Source: Calothrix membranacea FACHB-236
GTDB lineage: Bacteria; Cyanobacteriota; Cyanobacteriia; Cyanobacteriales; Nostocaceae
NCBI RefSeq assembly: GCF_014696315.1
Contig: NZ_JACJPX010000038.1
Location: 1-64,000, forward strand
Direction of reading: 5' to 3'
Length of the DNA stretch: 64,000 nucleotides
Shown here: positions 54,926-64,000 of the stretch, piece by piece
How the letters are laid out: every line of letters starts with the position of its first letter
Numbering within the stretch: the first letter of the stretch is position 1
The notes under the pieces: generated by a model
What the model saw: only the letters and a program-made list of their open reading frames with translations
Databases searched by the model: none
Told to the model about the DNA's origin: nothing
Position numbers and translations under genes: made by a program

Positions 54926-55729
54926 TTACCCAGCCCCAATTGCCCAATTAATTAAAGCTTGAGTTAAGCCATCTAAAGTATATTCTTCTGCTTCTACATC
55001 TACTCGTCCGATTAAAGCATGACAAGTTTTGGAGGTTTGGGGGCCAATGGAAGCAATACAGACTCCAGCTAAGATATCTGAGTGATTGGTAAATCTACTA
55101 TTAATTAGTTGGCAGAAAAACTGTACAGTTTTAGAACTGGCAAAAGTAATTATATCTACTGAGTGATTTTGCAGAGCTAATTCAGCAGCTTGGGGGATAG
55201 TACTAGGACAGCAAGATTGATATGCTGCAACTTCTATTACTTCTGCACTCTTAGCATTTAATTCCTTAACTAAAACTTCTCTACCACCGCTTTCCACTCT
55301 AGGGAATAAAACTTTTTTCCCGGCTAGATTCTCCGGAAAGTTTTCTACTAAAGAATCTGCAACAAAATTAGGGGGAATAAAATCTGCTTGCAAACCCCGT
55401 TGTTTGAGACTTTGGGCAGTTTTTTCGCCAACAACAGCTATTTTGATACTAGCTAAAGTACGTGCATCTTTGCCTTGTGCGGTCAATCTGTCAAAAAAGT
55501 AGTCTACACCATTGGTAGAGGTGAGAATTAACCAATCGAATTGAGGTAAATTAGCGATCGCATGATCTAAAGCTTCCCAACTTGAAGGGGGGCCAATTTC
55601 TAAAGTAGGCATTTCAATTACAGTTGCGCCTACGGCTGTGAGGCGATCGCAAAATTGGCTTGACTGTCCGACTGCACGGGTGACTAAAATTGTTTTACCA
55701 CAAAGAGGAAGCTGAGAGTTGCCTGACAT
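54926..55729 (-). CDS. hemD: Uroporphyrinogen-III synthase
   Basis: 267 residues of the HemD fold, closing and inverting hydroxymethylbilane to uroporphyrinogen III for heme, siroheme and chlorophyll. Seen motifs: KTILVTRAVGQSSQF, DWLILTSTNGVDYFFDRL, VAVVGEKTAQSL-type KIAVVGEKTAQSLKQRG, VLFPRVESGGREVLV and DIITFASSKTVQFF, then IASIGPQTSKTCHALI. It is 60 bp downstream of cobA on the same strand, the usual tetrapyrrole pairing. Sequence in this family is weakly conserved, yet the pattern is clear. Confidence 0.9.
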   Translation of the reverse strand: MSGNSQLPLCGKTILVTRAVGQSSQFCDRLTAVGATVIEMPTLEIGPPSSWEALDHAIANLPQFDWLILTSTNGVDYFFDRLTAQGKDARTLASIKIAVVGEKTAQSLKQRGLQADFIPPNFVADSLVENFPENLAGKKVLFPRVESGGREVLVKELNAKSAEVIEVAAYQSCCPSTIPQAAELALQNHSVDIITFASSKTVQFFCQLINSRFTNHSDILAGVCIASIGPQTSKTCHALIGRVDVEAEEYTLDGLTQALINWAIGAG

Positions 55730-55789
55730 AGTAGAAGGTCTGAAAGTTTGGGCTAAAGTTAAATTCTCTGAAGATATTGTCTCAGGTTG

Positions 55790-56506
55790 TCAGTAATTGC
55801 GTAGCCCCACCACCTCACCAATTACAATCACCACAGGCGAAAGAGATAAGCCAGCCGTCTGTTCGAGAATATTACCTAGTTCGGCTATCCAAATTTGTTG
55901 ATTGGGAGTACCAGCCCAGCGAATAATCGCAATCGGTGTCTGACGCGATCGCCCTTGCTTAATCAGCCGATGTACAATCTCTGCAAGATGCTGTCCACCC
56001 ATCAATATAACTAAGGTTTCCAGCCGTGACAGCGCTTCCCAGTCTAACGCTTCTGGTTCATGGGCTGTTAACACCGCAAAACAACGGCTTAAAACTGGAT
56101 CTGTCAGAGGAATAGCGGCTAGTAAAGGCGCAGCTAAAGCCGAAGAAATTCCTGGTACAACTTCAAAAGCACAGCCAGAAGCTTTCAATGCTTCAATTTC
56201 GGCAGTACAACGCCCAAAAATAAACGGATCGCCTGACTTTAGCCTGACAACTCGTTTCCCTTGCTGACAGTAGCTAACTAATAAATTGTTAATCTCAGCT
56301 TGGCTGGTACTGGGTTTACCCCCACGTTTACCGACATCTAATTTTAAACAATCAGGCGCTACATATTGCAACAATTGCTCATCTACTAGGGCATCGTATA
56401 CCAACACCTGAGCTTGCTGCAAAAGATTGTAAGCTTTTACCGTGAGGTATGCCACATCTCCTGGCCCAGCACCTACAAGGTAAACTTTACCCATTGCATC
56501 AATCAT
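55790..56506 (-). CDS. cobA: Uroporphyrinogen-III C-methyltransferase (SUMT)
   Basis: 238 residues. Methylates uroporphyrinogen III at C2 and C7 to precorrin-2, the branch to siroheme and cobalamin. Features: VYLVGAGPGDVAYLTVKA, VLVYDALVDEQLL, RLKSGDPFIFGRCTAEI and VPGISSALAAPLLAAIPLTD. The start may be ATG 56506 or 56494 (MGKVYLVG), the latter being the more usual length. Together with hemD downstream it forms a probable two-gene operon. Confidence 0.92.
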   Translation of the reverse strand: MIDAMGKVYLVGAGPGDVAYLTVKAYNLLQQAQVLVYDALVDEQLLQYVAPDCLKLDVGKRGGKPSTSQAEINNLLVSYCQQGKRVVRLKSGDPFIFGRCTAEIEALKASGCAFEVVPGISSALAAPLLAAIPLTDPVLSRCFAVLTAHEPEALDWEALSRLETLVILMGGQHLAEIVHRLIKQGRSRQTPIAIIRWAGTPNQQIWIAELGNILEQTAGLSLSPVVIVIGEVVGLRNY

Positions 56507-56632
56507 GGCTGAGATTTTTTACTGATTATGATTTCCTTTAAATTACTCTTACAGATTTTGTGAATAAATCAACGATGCCATCCCAAAAATTTGGTGTGCA
56601 AAATAGTTATACCCGAGAAATAATCATTAATA

Positions 56633-57658
56633 TCAATTAATTTGAGACTTAATTTTTTGCAATAATTGCTCAATCTGGTCAACCATCTCTTGATTATGCT
56701 GAGATTGAAATAAACCTCTAGCTTTTTGGAGATTAGTAACCGCCTCATCTCGTTGGTCTTGTTTGCTGAGAGTTACACCCAAATTATAATAAGCGAATGC
56801 AGAGTTCGGATCTAGACTCAGCGCGTTTTTGTACTGAGCGATCGCTTCTGGAATCTTGCCTTGATCGTATAGGACATTTCCTAAAAGACTATATGCAACA
56901 GGATTTTGTGGTTTTAAGCGAATAGCTTCTGTATATTCCACTACAGCTTCTTCCAGCTTACCTTGATTGTGAAAAGCACTACCTAAGTAATAGTGCGCTG
57001 CTGCATATTGTGGATCGATTTTAATCGCTTGTTGATATTGGGCGATCGCTTCTGGAATCTTACCTTGATCGTACAAAGCATTTCCCAACGCTGCATAACC
57101 TGCTGGGTTTTTGGGTTCCAAGCGAATAGTCTCTTGATATTCAGCGATTGCTGCTGCCCATTTTTGTTGATTATATAGAGCATTTCCTAATCTATAATGA
57201 GCCTCAGCATCATCAGGAGCAAGAAGAATCGCTTGTTGATATTCTGCGATCGCTTCTTCTAAACGATCAAGCTTTGCCAAAGTTAAACCCAAATTTAAAT
57301 AAGCTTCAGCATCGTTAGCATCAATACTAATAGCTGTTTGAAAACTGGCGATCGCTTCTTTGGTTTTACCCAAATTGTCGAGGACATTTCCTAACCCAAT
57401 ATAAGCTTTTACATAGTTAGGTTCCAGTTCAATCACTTTCCGAAAAGCGATTTCCGCGCCTTGTAAATCTCCTTTAATATAGAGATTAATTGCTTTTTCT
57501 AAGCTAGCGATCGCTTCTTTATTTTTAAGTCCTTTTGCCTGATATGAGTTCTGCAATGTTACTAAACCCATATCCAAATTTGTTGCTAATACAGCATTTA
57601 CCTGGGTAAAACATAAGCCTAGAACTACCGCAGGTAGCAAAGTTTTAATGTGTAACAT
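56633..57658 (-). CDS. Exported tetratricopeptide repeat protein
   Basis: 341 residues. A signal-like N-terminus (LLPAVVLGLCFTQVNAVLA) is followed by roughly eight tandem TPR units of 34 residues, each with A-x-Y-x-L-G-x-x-L-x-x-x-G-K pattern (for example AYIGLGNVLDNLGKTKEAIA and AAHYYLGSAFHNQGKLEEAV). A protein-protein interaction scaffold, probably periplasmic or luminal. The partner is unknown. Neighbouring units at DNA level are similar, indicating internal duplication. Confidence 0.85.
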   Translation of the reverse strand: MLHIKTLLPAVVLGLCFTQVNAVLATNLDMGLVTLQNSYQAKGLKNKEAIASLEKAINLYIKGDLQGAEIAFRKVIELEPNYVKAYIGLGNVLDNLGKTKEAIASFQTAISIDANDAEAYLNLGLTLAKLDRLEEAIAEYQQAILLAPDDAEAHYRLGNALYNQQKWAAAIAEYQETIRLEPKNPAGYAALGNALYDQGKIPEAIAQYQQAIKIDPQYAAAHYYLGSAFHNQGKLEEAVVEYTEAIRLKPQNPVAYSLLGNVLYDQGKIPEAIAQYKNALSLDPNSAFAYYNLGVTLSKQDQRDEAVTNLQKARGLFQSQHNQEMVDQIEQLLQKIKSQIN

Positions 57659-57868
57659 TTTTCCGACTTTACCTATTTTCCAGTTCAGCTTATCCTGTTT
57701 ATCTCAAAAAAGATTTTTACTGGAAAATTTTTAGATAAATTTAATCTTGTATGTTTTGTATGACTTTAATTAATACACGCCTAAAATAATGCATGAGATT
57801 TGATGAAATGAACCGCAGATAAACGCCGATGAAATGAATTTTTGCCATTAGCTGTGTCAGTCCAGTAG

Positions 57869-57895
57869 GATGCGTTAGCGATAGCGTAACGCATC
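57869..57895. repeat. GATGCGTTA palindrome
   Basis: GATGCGTTA and TAACGCATC arms around GCGATAGCG, the same arms as at 47880-47908. Lies in the 262-base gap between two TPR genes, 26 bases after the end of the second. Confidence 0.6.
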
Positions 57896-57920
57896 AGTGC
57901 TAAAGCTTTTCGTGCGTTAC

Positions 57921-58388
57921 TCAGTTGGATTTAGCATTCATTTTCTTTAAAACATGAGCAACTTTATCAGCCTTTTCTGGTTGACGTTGTTTCCGCAATA
58001 AATCTTGCGCTAATTGCAAATTAGTTTTAGCTGCTTCTCGCTGTTCTTCCTGCATCAGCACATTTGCTAGACGTAAGTAACCTTGAGGATTCTTGGGACT
58101 CCGACGAATCACATCCTCAAACCATTCTTTTGATTCTGCAATTTTGCCTTGCTGATTTAACACATCTCCTAACAGCAAGCGCACCATATCATTAGTCGAG
58201 TTGCGAGAAATTACTTGGCGAAAAGCTGCTTCTGCGCCTTGATAATCTTGCTGTTGATAAAGATTCACACCTTTTTGAAATAAATTCGAGGTAATCAATG
58301 TTTTCACAGCAAAATAAATTAGTAGAGCGATGCTGGAAACTACTAAAACAATGGCGAAAATATTAATTGTTTGAAAATTATCTAGCAT
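57921..58388 (-). CDS. Small membrane-anchored TPR protein
   Basis: 155 residues from ATG 58388 (MLDNFQTINIFAIVLVVSSI). A single hydrophobic segment (about 10-28) anchors three TPR-like units (LYQQQDYQGAEAAFRQVI, LLLGDVLNQQGKIAESKEWF, LRLANVLMQEEQREAAKTNL). TTG 58412 would extend it into the preceding gene. The ATG lies 4 bp after the stop of the phytyltransferase gene, so they are probably co-transcribed. A role in assembling or holding the tocopherol enzymes at the membrane is only a guess. Confidence 0.72.
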   Translation of the reverse strand: MLDNFQTINIFAIVLVVSSIALLIYFAVKTLITSNLFQKGVNLYQQQDYQGAEAAFRQVISRNSTNDMVRLLLGDVLNQQGKIAESKEWFEDVIRRSPKNPQGYLRLANVLMQEEQREAAKTNLQLAQDLLRKQRQPEKADKVAHVLKKMNAKSN

Positions 58389-58392
58389 TTTT

Positions 58393-59325
58393 TTAAGCCA
58401 AAAGACAGGCAATCGGGAAAATCAAATATTCAATGAAAAAAAGCTTCCAGATAAATTGGTAGAATCTAGCGATCGCACTTTTTTCTTGCAAGTCCACTCC
58501 TAAACTCCGCATCCACAGCACACACAGCATTACTAGATGGGTAATTACCAAGAACAGTATGTTAACTGAAGCTAAACGTAACACACCTACTAAAATCATG
58601 CCCACATAACAGATGGTGAGTACCCCAAGCGCCAGATTAAATACAGCTTGCGGCCCTAGGTGGATAGTCAAAGTTCTGATATTGTACAAGCGATCGCCTT
58701 CCATATCGGGCACATCTTTAAAAATGGCGATCGCAAATGTAAACACCAAAATAAATACTGTTAGCACCCAGACTGTAGCGGGAATTGATGTATTATTTTG
58801 TGCTAACCAACTAAAGTGCAAAAATAGCCCTAAATTAACAATCGTTCCCCGCACCGAAAAAATACATAAAGCTGCCCAAAAGGGAAACCGCTTTAAGCGA
58901 ATTGGTGGTAAAGAATAAGCAGTACCAATCGCCAAACTAATCGCCACCATTCCAAATAAAAATGGCCCAGATAATGCAGCTACCACTAGCGCCAAAACAC
59001 CAGTAATCGCCACAATTATCTGCCCTTGCTTCTTAGAAAAATCCCCTGATGCTAGCGGTAAATGAGGCTTATTAATCTTATCAATCTCAATATCTTCTAG
59101 TTGATTCAGCCCCACAATATAAACATTGCCACACAGACAAGCAAACCAAGCTGCTAAAACAGCAGAAAAAGCATAATTGTTATTTCCTACAGCCACAGCA
59201 ATTAAATACAAAGCCAACACACTCAAACTTGTGCCAATAATCGTGTGTGGACGAGAAAACTGCCAAAAAGCATCAAGCCAACGACCCCAAACACCAAAAG
59301 GCTTTTGCCCAGAATACTGATTCAT
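58393..59325 (-). CDS. hpt: Homogentisate phytyltransferase
   Basis: First committed step of tocopherol (vitamin E) synthesis: joins homogentisate and phytyl diphosphate in the membrane. 310 residues of the UbiA prenyltransferase superfamily with about nine helices. Both aspartate-rich motifs are intact: NQLEDIEIDKINKP (74-87) and KDVPDMEGDR (203-212). The N-terminal FSRPHTIIGTSLSV is characteristic of the plant and cyanobacterial enzyme. It is downstream of gamma-tocopherol methyltransferase on the same strand. Confidence 0.92.
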   Translation of the reverse strand: MNQYSGQKPFGVWGRWLDAFWQFSRPHTIIGTSLSVLALYLIAVAVGNNNYAFSAVLAAWFACLCGNVYIVGLNQLEDIEIDKINKPHLPLASGDFSKKQGQIIVAITGVLALVVAALSGPFLFGMVAISLAIGTAYSLPPIRLKRFPFWAALCIFSVRGTIVNLGLFLHFSWLAQNNTSIPATVWVLTVFILVFTFAIAIFKDVPDMEGDRLYNIRTLTIHLGPQAVFNLALGVLTICYVGMILVGVLRLASVNILFLVITHLVMLCVLWMRSLGVDLQEKSAIARFYQFIWKLFFIEYLIFPIACLLA

Positions 59326-59411
59326 AAATAATTTTTCGATGCCAAATCTTCAATATAGAATCTTGGGTGAACAAACAACTAGTACAGGTCGGCGGAAATC
59401 AAAACTTGTAG

Positions 59412-59431
59412 AGACGCGATTAATCGCGTCT
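59412..59431. repeat. 20-bp palindrome, copy 3
   Basis: AGACGCGATTAATCGCGTCT, identical to 37627-37646 and nearly so to 45328-45347. Here it follows a GTCGGCGGAAATC sequence (about 59388) that matches one end of the family A repeat, in the gap between the two tocopherol genes. Confidence 0.65.
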
Positions 59432-59480
59432 ACACTCAAAAGTCATTGCTTCCCCCTCATCTCCCCAGTCCCCCAATCCC

Positions 59481-60323
59481 TCATTTATCCCCGCACAGTA
59501 ATCCAAACCTAATCAACCCGCGCTGATATCCCCGACTCATCAAACCTAAAGACAGCGCCCCGACAATCGTAGTCCAACCCGCAGTTAGTAACCCCCAAAT
59601 AGCCTTGGGAGTAAATGCCGAATCAATTACAAAATCCCAAAACGGGGCTACAGCTTGTGACCAATCAGCCGTGCGAATATTTTGTAAGGAAATTTGATTA
59701 GCGATCGCAGCATACTCTGGTAATGAAATCACGTAGGGTAAACAATACACCCGATAAATGTCTTGTAAGTGCTTGCGTTCATCGTCGGTCAGTGGTGCAT
59801 TATCAATTGGGCGATGACACCAAGTCACCATAATCAACTTTCCACCAGGTTTCAGCACTCGGTAGCACTCTTGCATAAACTTGATTTTATTGGGCATATG
59901 TTCGCCACTTTCCAAAGACCAAACCAAGTCAAAACTATTGTCAGCAAAAGGCATTGCTTGAGCATCTGCAACCAAAAATTGACTTCTATCACTCAAATTC
60001 AGCTTTTGGGCACGTTCTGTAGCCCTATTCGCCTGTACTGGACTGAGAGTGATTCCTGTTGCCTTAGCATGAAACTTTTCTGCCAGGTATAGCGAACTAC
60101 CGCCAATACCACAGCCTACATCCAAAATATTCTCTGCTGTTTTTACCTCTGCCCAATGGAGTAATTCCTCAATTAAATCAATTTGCGCCTGACGACGGTC
60201 TTTTTTCTCGGTACCATCTGGCCCGTAATAGCCATGATGCATATGTTCGCCCCAAATCTCTTCCCAAAGACCAGAGGATGCATCGTAAAACTGCTGAATT
60301 TGTTGGTACAGTGTTGTGCTCAT
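59481..60323 (-). CDS. Gamma-tocopherol methyltransferase
   Basis: 280 residues. SAM-dependent methyltransferase that converts gamma- to alpha-tocopherol in the last step of vitamin E synthesis. The family mark WEEIWGEHMHHGYYGPDGT is followed by the SAM motif ILDVGCGIGGSSLYLAEKF (about 66-84), WSLESGEHMPNK and CHRPIDNAPLTDDERK. The last 40 residues hold a hydrophobic C-terminal segment. It shares its direction with hpt, 155 bp upstream of it, giving a probable tocopherol operon. Other tocopherol genes such as HPPD are outside the window. Confidence 0.9.
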   Translation of the reverse strand: MSTTLYQQIQQFYDASSGLWEEIWGEHMHHGYYGPDGTEKKDRRQAQIDLIEELLHWAEVKTAENILDVGCGIGGSSLYLAEKFHAKATGITLSPVQANRATERAQKLNLSDRSQFLVADAQAMPFADNSFDLVWSLESGEHMPNKIKFMQECYRVLKPGGKLIMVTWCHRPIDNAPLTDDERKHLQDIYRVYCLPYVISLPEYAAIANQISLQNIRTADWSQAVAPFWDFVIDSAFTPKAIWGLLTAGWTTIVGALSLGLMSRGYQRGLIRFGLLCGDK

Positions 60324-60566
60324 GAAGAAAGCAATGTTATGACAAAGCAGAACTTAAATAAACCTACTCGTAGGCTACCATGTGTGTTTTTAATTAAATA
60401 AGGGTATTTTTGGTTCCAAGGAGGGGAAAGCCCATTTATACCTCTGAGTAAAAATAATTAACTGCACTGTGAACGGCTGTAAAATATTGGAATTGATACA
60501 GTCAGTCCCCAGCATTCTCAGTAATTGAGAATTTTTTCATTTGGAATTTGAAATTTTAAATTATTT

Positions 60567-61901
60567 ATGACTGTTGCCCGAACAATTTGCTTAGGATTTT
60601 TGGCGGTCATTACTGTAGGTACTATCCTACTGATGATGCCTTTTTCCACTACTAGTGGTAATTGGAACGATCCAATTGTGGCGCTGTTCACCTCAACATC
60701 CGCAGTTTGTGTGACTGGTTTATCGGTCGTTGATCCTGGTACTTATTTTTCTTTTTGGGGTCAATTCTTTATTTTGCTATTAGTTCAGATTGGTGGTTTG
60801 GGCTACATGACAACCACCACCTTTTTGATTCTGCTGATTGGGCGCAAGTTTGATTTAAGAGACAAAATTGCTATTCAACAAGCTTTAGACCGACCAGGAA
60901 TGAGTGGTAGTAACCAAGTTATTCGCTCTATTATTGCTACCACCTTAATTTTTGAACTCACAGGTGTATTTTTACTACTACCAGTATTTGTCCCAACTTA
61001 TGGTTTGGATCAAGGACTATGGCTAGCAATTTTTCATAGTATTAATTCTTGGAATAATGCAGGTTTTAGCCTATTTAAAGATAACTTAATTGGCTATCAG
61101 ACATCAGCTCTAGTAGTATTCACAGTTTCAGGCTTAATTATCTTTGGTGGGATTGGCTACCAGGTAATTTTGGAAATGTACTTTTGGTTACGCGATCGCC
61201 TGCAAAAGAAAACGCAAAACCAGGTATTTTCTTTAGATTTTAAAGTTGCTACCAGCACAACTTTAATACTTATATTTATTGGGACTATTGCCTTTTTAGC
61301 TATCGAGTTCAGAAATCCCCAAACCTTTGGAGGACTGAATTTGGGTGACCAATTATTGTTAGCCTGGTTTCAATCAGTAACGCCTAGAACTGCTGGATTT
61401 AACACCATCGATATTGGCAAGATGACCACTGCTGGTTTATTTATCACAATCGCACTGATGTTTATTGGTGCTAGTCCTGGTGGTACAGGTGGCGGTATCA
61501 AAACTACAACTTTAAGAGTTCTCACCAGTTGCACGCAATCAATTCTGCAAGGGAAAGAAGAAGTTTTATTATATGAACGTAAGGTAGCAATATCTTTAAT
61601 TCTTAAAGCTGTAGGTGTGTTAGTTGGTTCTGTAGCTACTGTAATTTTATCGACAGTTTTAATTGCCCTCACAGATCCAAAGTTAGATTTCATTCAAATT
61701 TTGTTTGAAGTAGTATCTGCGTTTGCAACAGTCGGGCTTTCAACAGGAATTACTGCTAGTGTTTCCACTGCTGCCAAACTAGTCTTAATTGCCACAATGT
61801 ATATTGGACGAGTTGGTGTATTGCTCCTCATGTCTGCTATCCTTGGAGATCCACGTCCTACCAGAATTCACTACCCTGAAGAAAATTTATTAGTGGGATA
61901 G
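60567..61901 (+). CDS. KtrB/TrkH-type potassium transporter subunit
   Basis: 444 residues, integral membrane potassium (sodium-coupled) uptake subunit. Four selectivity-filter loops with their conserved glycines are visible: TSAVCVTGLSV, HSINSWNNAGFSLF, QSVTPRTAGFNTID and VVSAFATVGLSTGI. No long N-terminal extension, so KtrB-like. The ATG at 60567 opens MTVARTICLGFLAVITVGTI. Works with the RCK protein encoded 246 bp downstream. Assigned from filter pattern and neighbour. Confidence 0.9.
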   Translation: MTVARTICLGFLAVITVGTILLMMPFSTTSGNWNDPIVALFTSTSAVCVTGLSVVDPGTYFSFWGQFFILLLVQIGGLGYMTTTTFLILLIGRKFDLRDKIAIQQALDRPGMSGSNQVIRSIIATTLIFELTGVFLLLPVFVPTYGLDQGLWLAIFHSINSWNNAGFSLFKDNLIGYQTSALVVFTVSGLIIFGGIGYQVILEMYFWLRDRLQKKTQNQVFSLDFKVATSTTLILIFIGTIAFLAIEFRNPQTFGGLNLGDQLLLAWFQSVTPRTAGFNTIDIGKMTTAGLFITIALMFIGASPGGTGGGIKTTTLRVLTSCTQSILQGKEEVLLYERKVAISLILKAVGVLVGSVATVILSTVLIALTDPKLDFIQILFEVVSAFATVGLSTGITASVSTAAKLVLIATMYIGRVGVLLLMSAILGDPRPTRIHYPEENLLVG

Positions 61902-62147
61902 TTGAAGTTAATAGATAGGCTAATAGTTCACCCTAGTAGCTACTGCACAACCTGCTACAATTTACACTACCAATAAAGAATCGATGTTTAAATCTGTAAC
62001 AAATTAAATTTATCGTTGATCAACAAGAAAATTATAGGTGGACATCTTGTCTTTCCTCATGATGCCACTTCAAAATACACTAACTTGCTTAACCTAGTAT
62101 AAATTTTTCGCCATCAACAAAGGGTGTACGAATAAAGGATTGTAATT

Positions 62148-62843
62148 GTGAATCTTTCAGCCTTAAATTTTTTCCGCAGTTTACGTAAAGACAATCACCA
62201 ATTTGCAGTAATTGGTTTAGGTCGCTTTGGTCGCTCTGTATCCTCTACATTACATAGATTAGGTTATGAAGTATTGGCAACAGATATTGATGAAAAGCGA
62301 GTATCTGAAGCACTTACAGAGCGTATAGTTGGTCATGCATTACAGCTAGACTCTACAGAACCAGCAGCACTTAAAGAAGCTGGCATTTTTGAATTTGATA
62401 CTGTGATTGTAGCCATTGGTAATTATATTCAAGAAAGTATCATTACTACCTTAAATGTGAAAGAGGGAGGTGTACCTCATGTAGTAGCCAAAGCTTCTAG
62501 CGAAGTTCACCAAAAACTCTTAAAACGAGTGGGAGCAGATCATGTAGTGTTCCCAGAATACGAAGCAGGTTGCGCCCTTGCACGTACACTTACTAAACCA
62601 TCAATCCTAGAACGGTTTGACCTCGATCCAGATAACAGTATTGTTGAGTTGATTGTACCTGACGAATTTCATGCCAAAACCATCACAGAGCTGCAATTGC
62701 GTAACCGCTATGGCTTAAATTTAATTGCAGTTAGCCAAAATGGTAAATTTATCATTAATCCAGAACCCACCCAACGTTTAGAGCGTGGTTCTGCAATGGT
62801 AGTGATTGGTCACAATAAAGATATCAATCGCTTGCCAATTTAA
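62148..62843 (+). CDS. KtrA/TrkA-type potassium channel regulatory (RCK) protein
   Basis: 231 residues from a GTG start. The Rossmann domain has FAVIGLGRFGRSVSSTLHRLG with the GxGxxG nucleotide loop, then VLATDIDEKRVSEA and GADHVVFPEYEAGCALA, with a C-terminal RCK_C part (IVELIVPDEFHAKTITELQL). It binds NAD(H) or ATP/ADP and gates the membrane subunit. It lies directly downstream of the KtrB-like gene on the same strand, a typical pair for potassium and osmotic balance. Confidence 0.9.
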   Translation: MNLSALNFFRSLRKDNHQFAVIGLGRFGRSVSSTLHRLGYEVLATDIDEKRVSEALTERIVGHALQLDSTEPAALKEAGIFEFDTVIVAIGNYIQESIITTLNVKEGGVPHVVAKASSEVHQKLLKRVGADHVVFPEYEAGCALARTLTKPSILERFDLDPDNSIVELIVPDEFHAKTITELQLRNRYGLNLIAVSQNGKFIINPEPTQRLERGSAMVVIGHNKDINRLPI

Positions 62844-64000
62844 GTAGACTATCAAATATTTCAGCAAGCTGTACTTTATAGTTGCTCTCAGATATCAGTG
62901 TATTAGATAGCAATTATCAGGTTATTAGCAAATGAGAATTTAACTGATTTAGCATTAAAAACTTTATCACCAAATAGTAATTAATTCTCATGAATGCTTA
63001 TTGCTCTACAATAATGTTATCTTTAGTGAAAAAGCTTGATTGCGATTGCTGTAGAGAACTTAATACGTAGCAGTACGCAGAGCCTACAGGCTAGGATTTC
63101 ATCTGGCAAGTTCTCTTAACTTGCATAAGTTTTTGAAAAGACTCGGTATTTCTTTATACCTTATTCCCTATCACCCTTTGGATACTCTGCGAGTTCTCCT
63201 GTAAATTACAGCAGTCCCGCATGGCGAGATTTTCCCCGTTGTAGTAAGTGGCGTGGAAACCTTCTGCTTACTATTCACTGCTTTACCTGTTCCCTTTTTA
63301 CCTGAGTAATTTTAGCCATCAAAGCAGCTTCCTATCGCTGATTTCCATCAGCCTCAGATTTTCCTCATTTTTCAGATTTAAGTTAGTACATAGCAAAATA
63401 ACCTGTAAATTTATGCTTGCTAATTTCTTAACTTGCGTACACCAATATGCAGTAAATACCGATTAAATAAGAAATAAACGCAGATTAAAGCTATTTAACT
63501 GAATTAATCTTTAATTTACCTAATTTATTTCTCAAAATCGTTACTTTTTAAGCTAAATAGTCAGTTTATGGTGCTATAACCAATTACTTTTTCTTGTCTT
63601 CAACAATATGATAGAAGCTAAACCTTTTCTAGATAAAATTTTGGTTCTTAGCCTGAACATAAAATAACTTAACAATATTCATGGTTTTTTAAAATTATTG
63701 TTATAGTTACTGAATAAGCAAGAATTTATTAGTATTACAAATATTTAAGTTAACAATGTGTGCAGTATTAAATCACCACTAATGGGACTTTATCTACGCC
63801 ATTCAATTATTTAAATATATTATTTTTATTCAAAGAAATAAAACTTGAACTTTATTGATAATTTTACCGATTGAAAGTAATAATTCCTTATTTATACTGA
63901 AGTTTTTTTTACGTAAAACAAGCTAGATTTCTATTTACCCAATGAGTTAAGCAGCACCAACAAATAAGAAGTCTTTCTGATGCATATAAGTCTTGCCAAT
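62844..64000. other. Long AT-rich end region without a supported gene
   Basis: 1157 bases. A 72-codon frame at 63248-63466 has serine and phenylalanine-rich composition with no ribosome binding site and is not taken as a gene. A fragment reading AGCAGTACGCAGAGCCTACA (near 63068) and a few AT-rich repeats are seen. No terminator or tRNA. Possibly the upstream region of a gene beyond the window. Confidence 0.35.

Noticed and set aside
63248-63466. 72-codon open frame on the + strand
   Set aside because: Serine/phenylalanine-rich with a poor start context; chance frame is more likely.

Overview
The window reads as chromosomal DNA of a filamentous, probably heterocyst-forming cyanobacterium (order Nostocales: Nostoc, Calothrix or Tolypothrix type). 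The evidence is the frequent HIP1 octamer GCGATCGC, heptameric short tandem repeats (STRR), a ClpR/ClpP3 pair, an oxygen-dependent chlorophyll cyclase (AcsF), tocopherol genes, a HemW, a lactate/glycolate oxidase of the Nostoc type, and a close homologue of the Anabaena sensory rhodopsin transducer. There are no ribosomal RNAs, phage genes, intact transposases or CRISPR arrays. All product names come from reading the sequence and from knowledge of the families; no database search was run.

Layout. 0-8 kb: tyrosine phenol-lyase, a hot-dog thioesterase, a TrmH/SpoU RNA methylase, tRNA-Leu(CAG), murA (probably started at a rare ATT codon), an M48 peptidase, an FMN-dependent alpha-hydroxy-acid oxidase and tRNA-Leu(CAA). 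8-9.9 kb is AT-rich and nearly empty, with one small basic ORF that runs through a terminator hairpin.

9.9-27.9 kb is a Wzx/Wzy-type extracellular polysaccharide cluster on the + strand: a WecG/TagA transferase, a Wzx-like flippase, nine glycosyltransferases (GT4, GT2 and CgeB-like), a Wzy/WaaL-like polymerase and, after tRNA-Gln(TTG), a Wzc-type tyrosine autokinase. The priming transferase and the outer-membrane export protein are not in the window. The block from the flippase to the fourth glycosyltransferase is AT-rich and has no HIP1 site, which suggests later acquisition.

28-45 kb is mixed housekeeping and accessory DNA: two conserved unknowns, a secreted M48 protease, a lipase-like hydrolase, the orphan rhodopsin-transducer homologue, acsF, a TM2 protein, a DUF2996-type protein, a threonine-aldolase-like enzyme, a DUF433/DUF5615 toxin-antitoxin pair, HemW, a PIN-TRAM membrane protein, a VOC protein and two tandem von Willebrand A proteins.

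45-64 kb: clpR-clpP3, a J-domain protein, a MoaD-like protein, a photolyase-antenna-like protein, a HicB/HicA pair with a decayed gene antisense to its end, TldD, an unknown membrane-anchored protein with a strongly structured leader, coaE, cobA-hemD, TPR proteins, a tocopherol group (gamma-tocopherol methyltransferase, homogentisate phytyltransferase, small TPR protein) and a KtrB/KtrA-type potassium uptake pair. The spaces between genes are rich in small palindromic and MITE-like repeats of several families.
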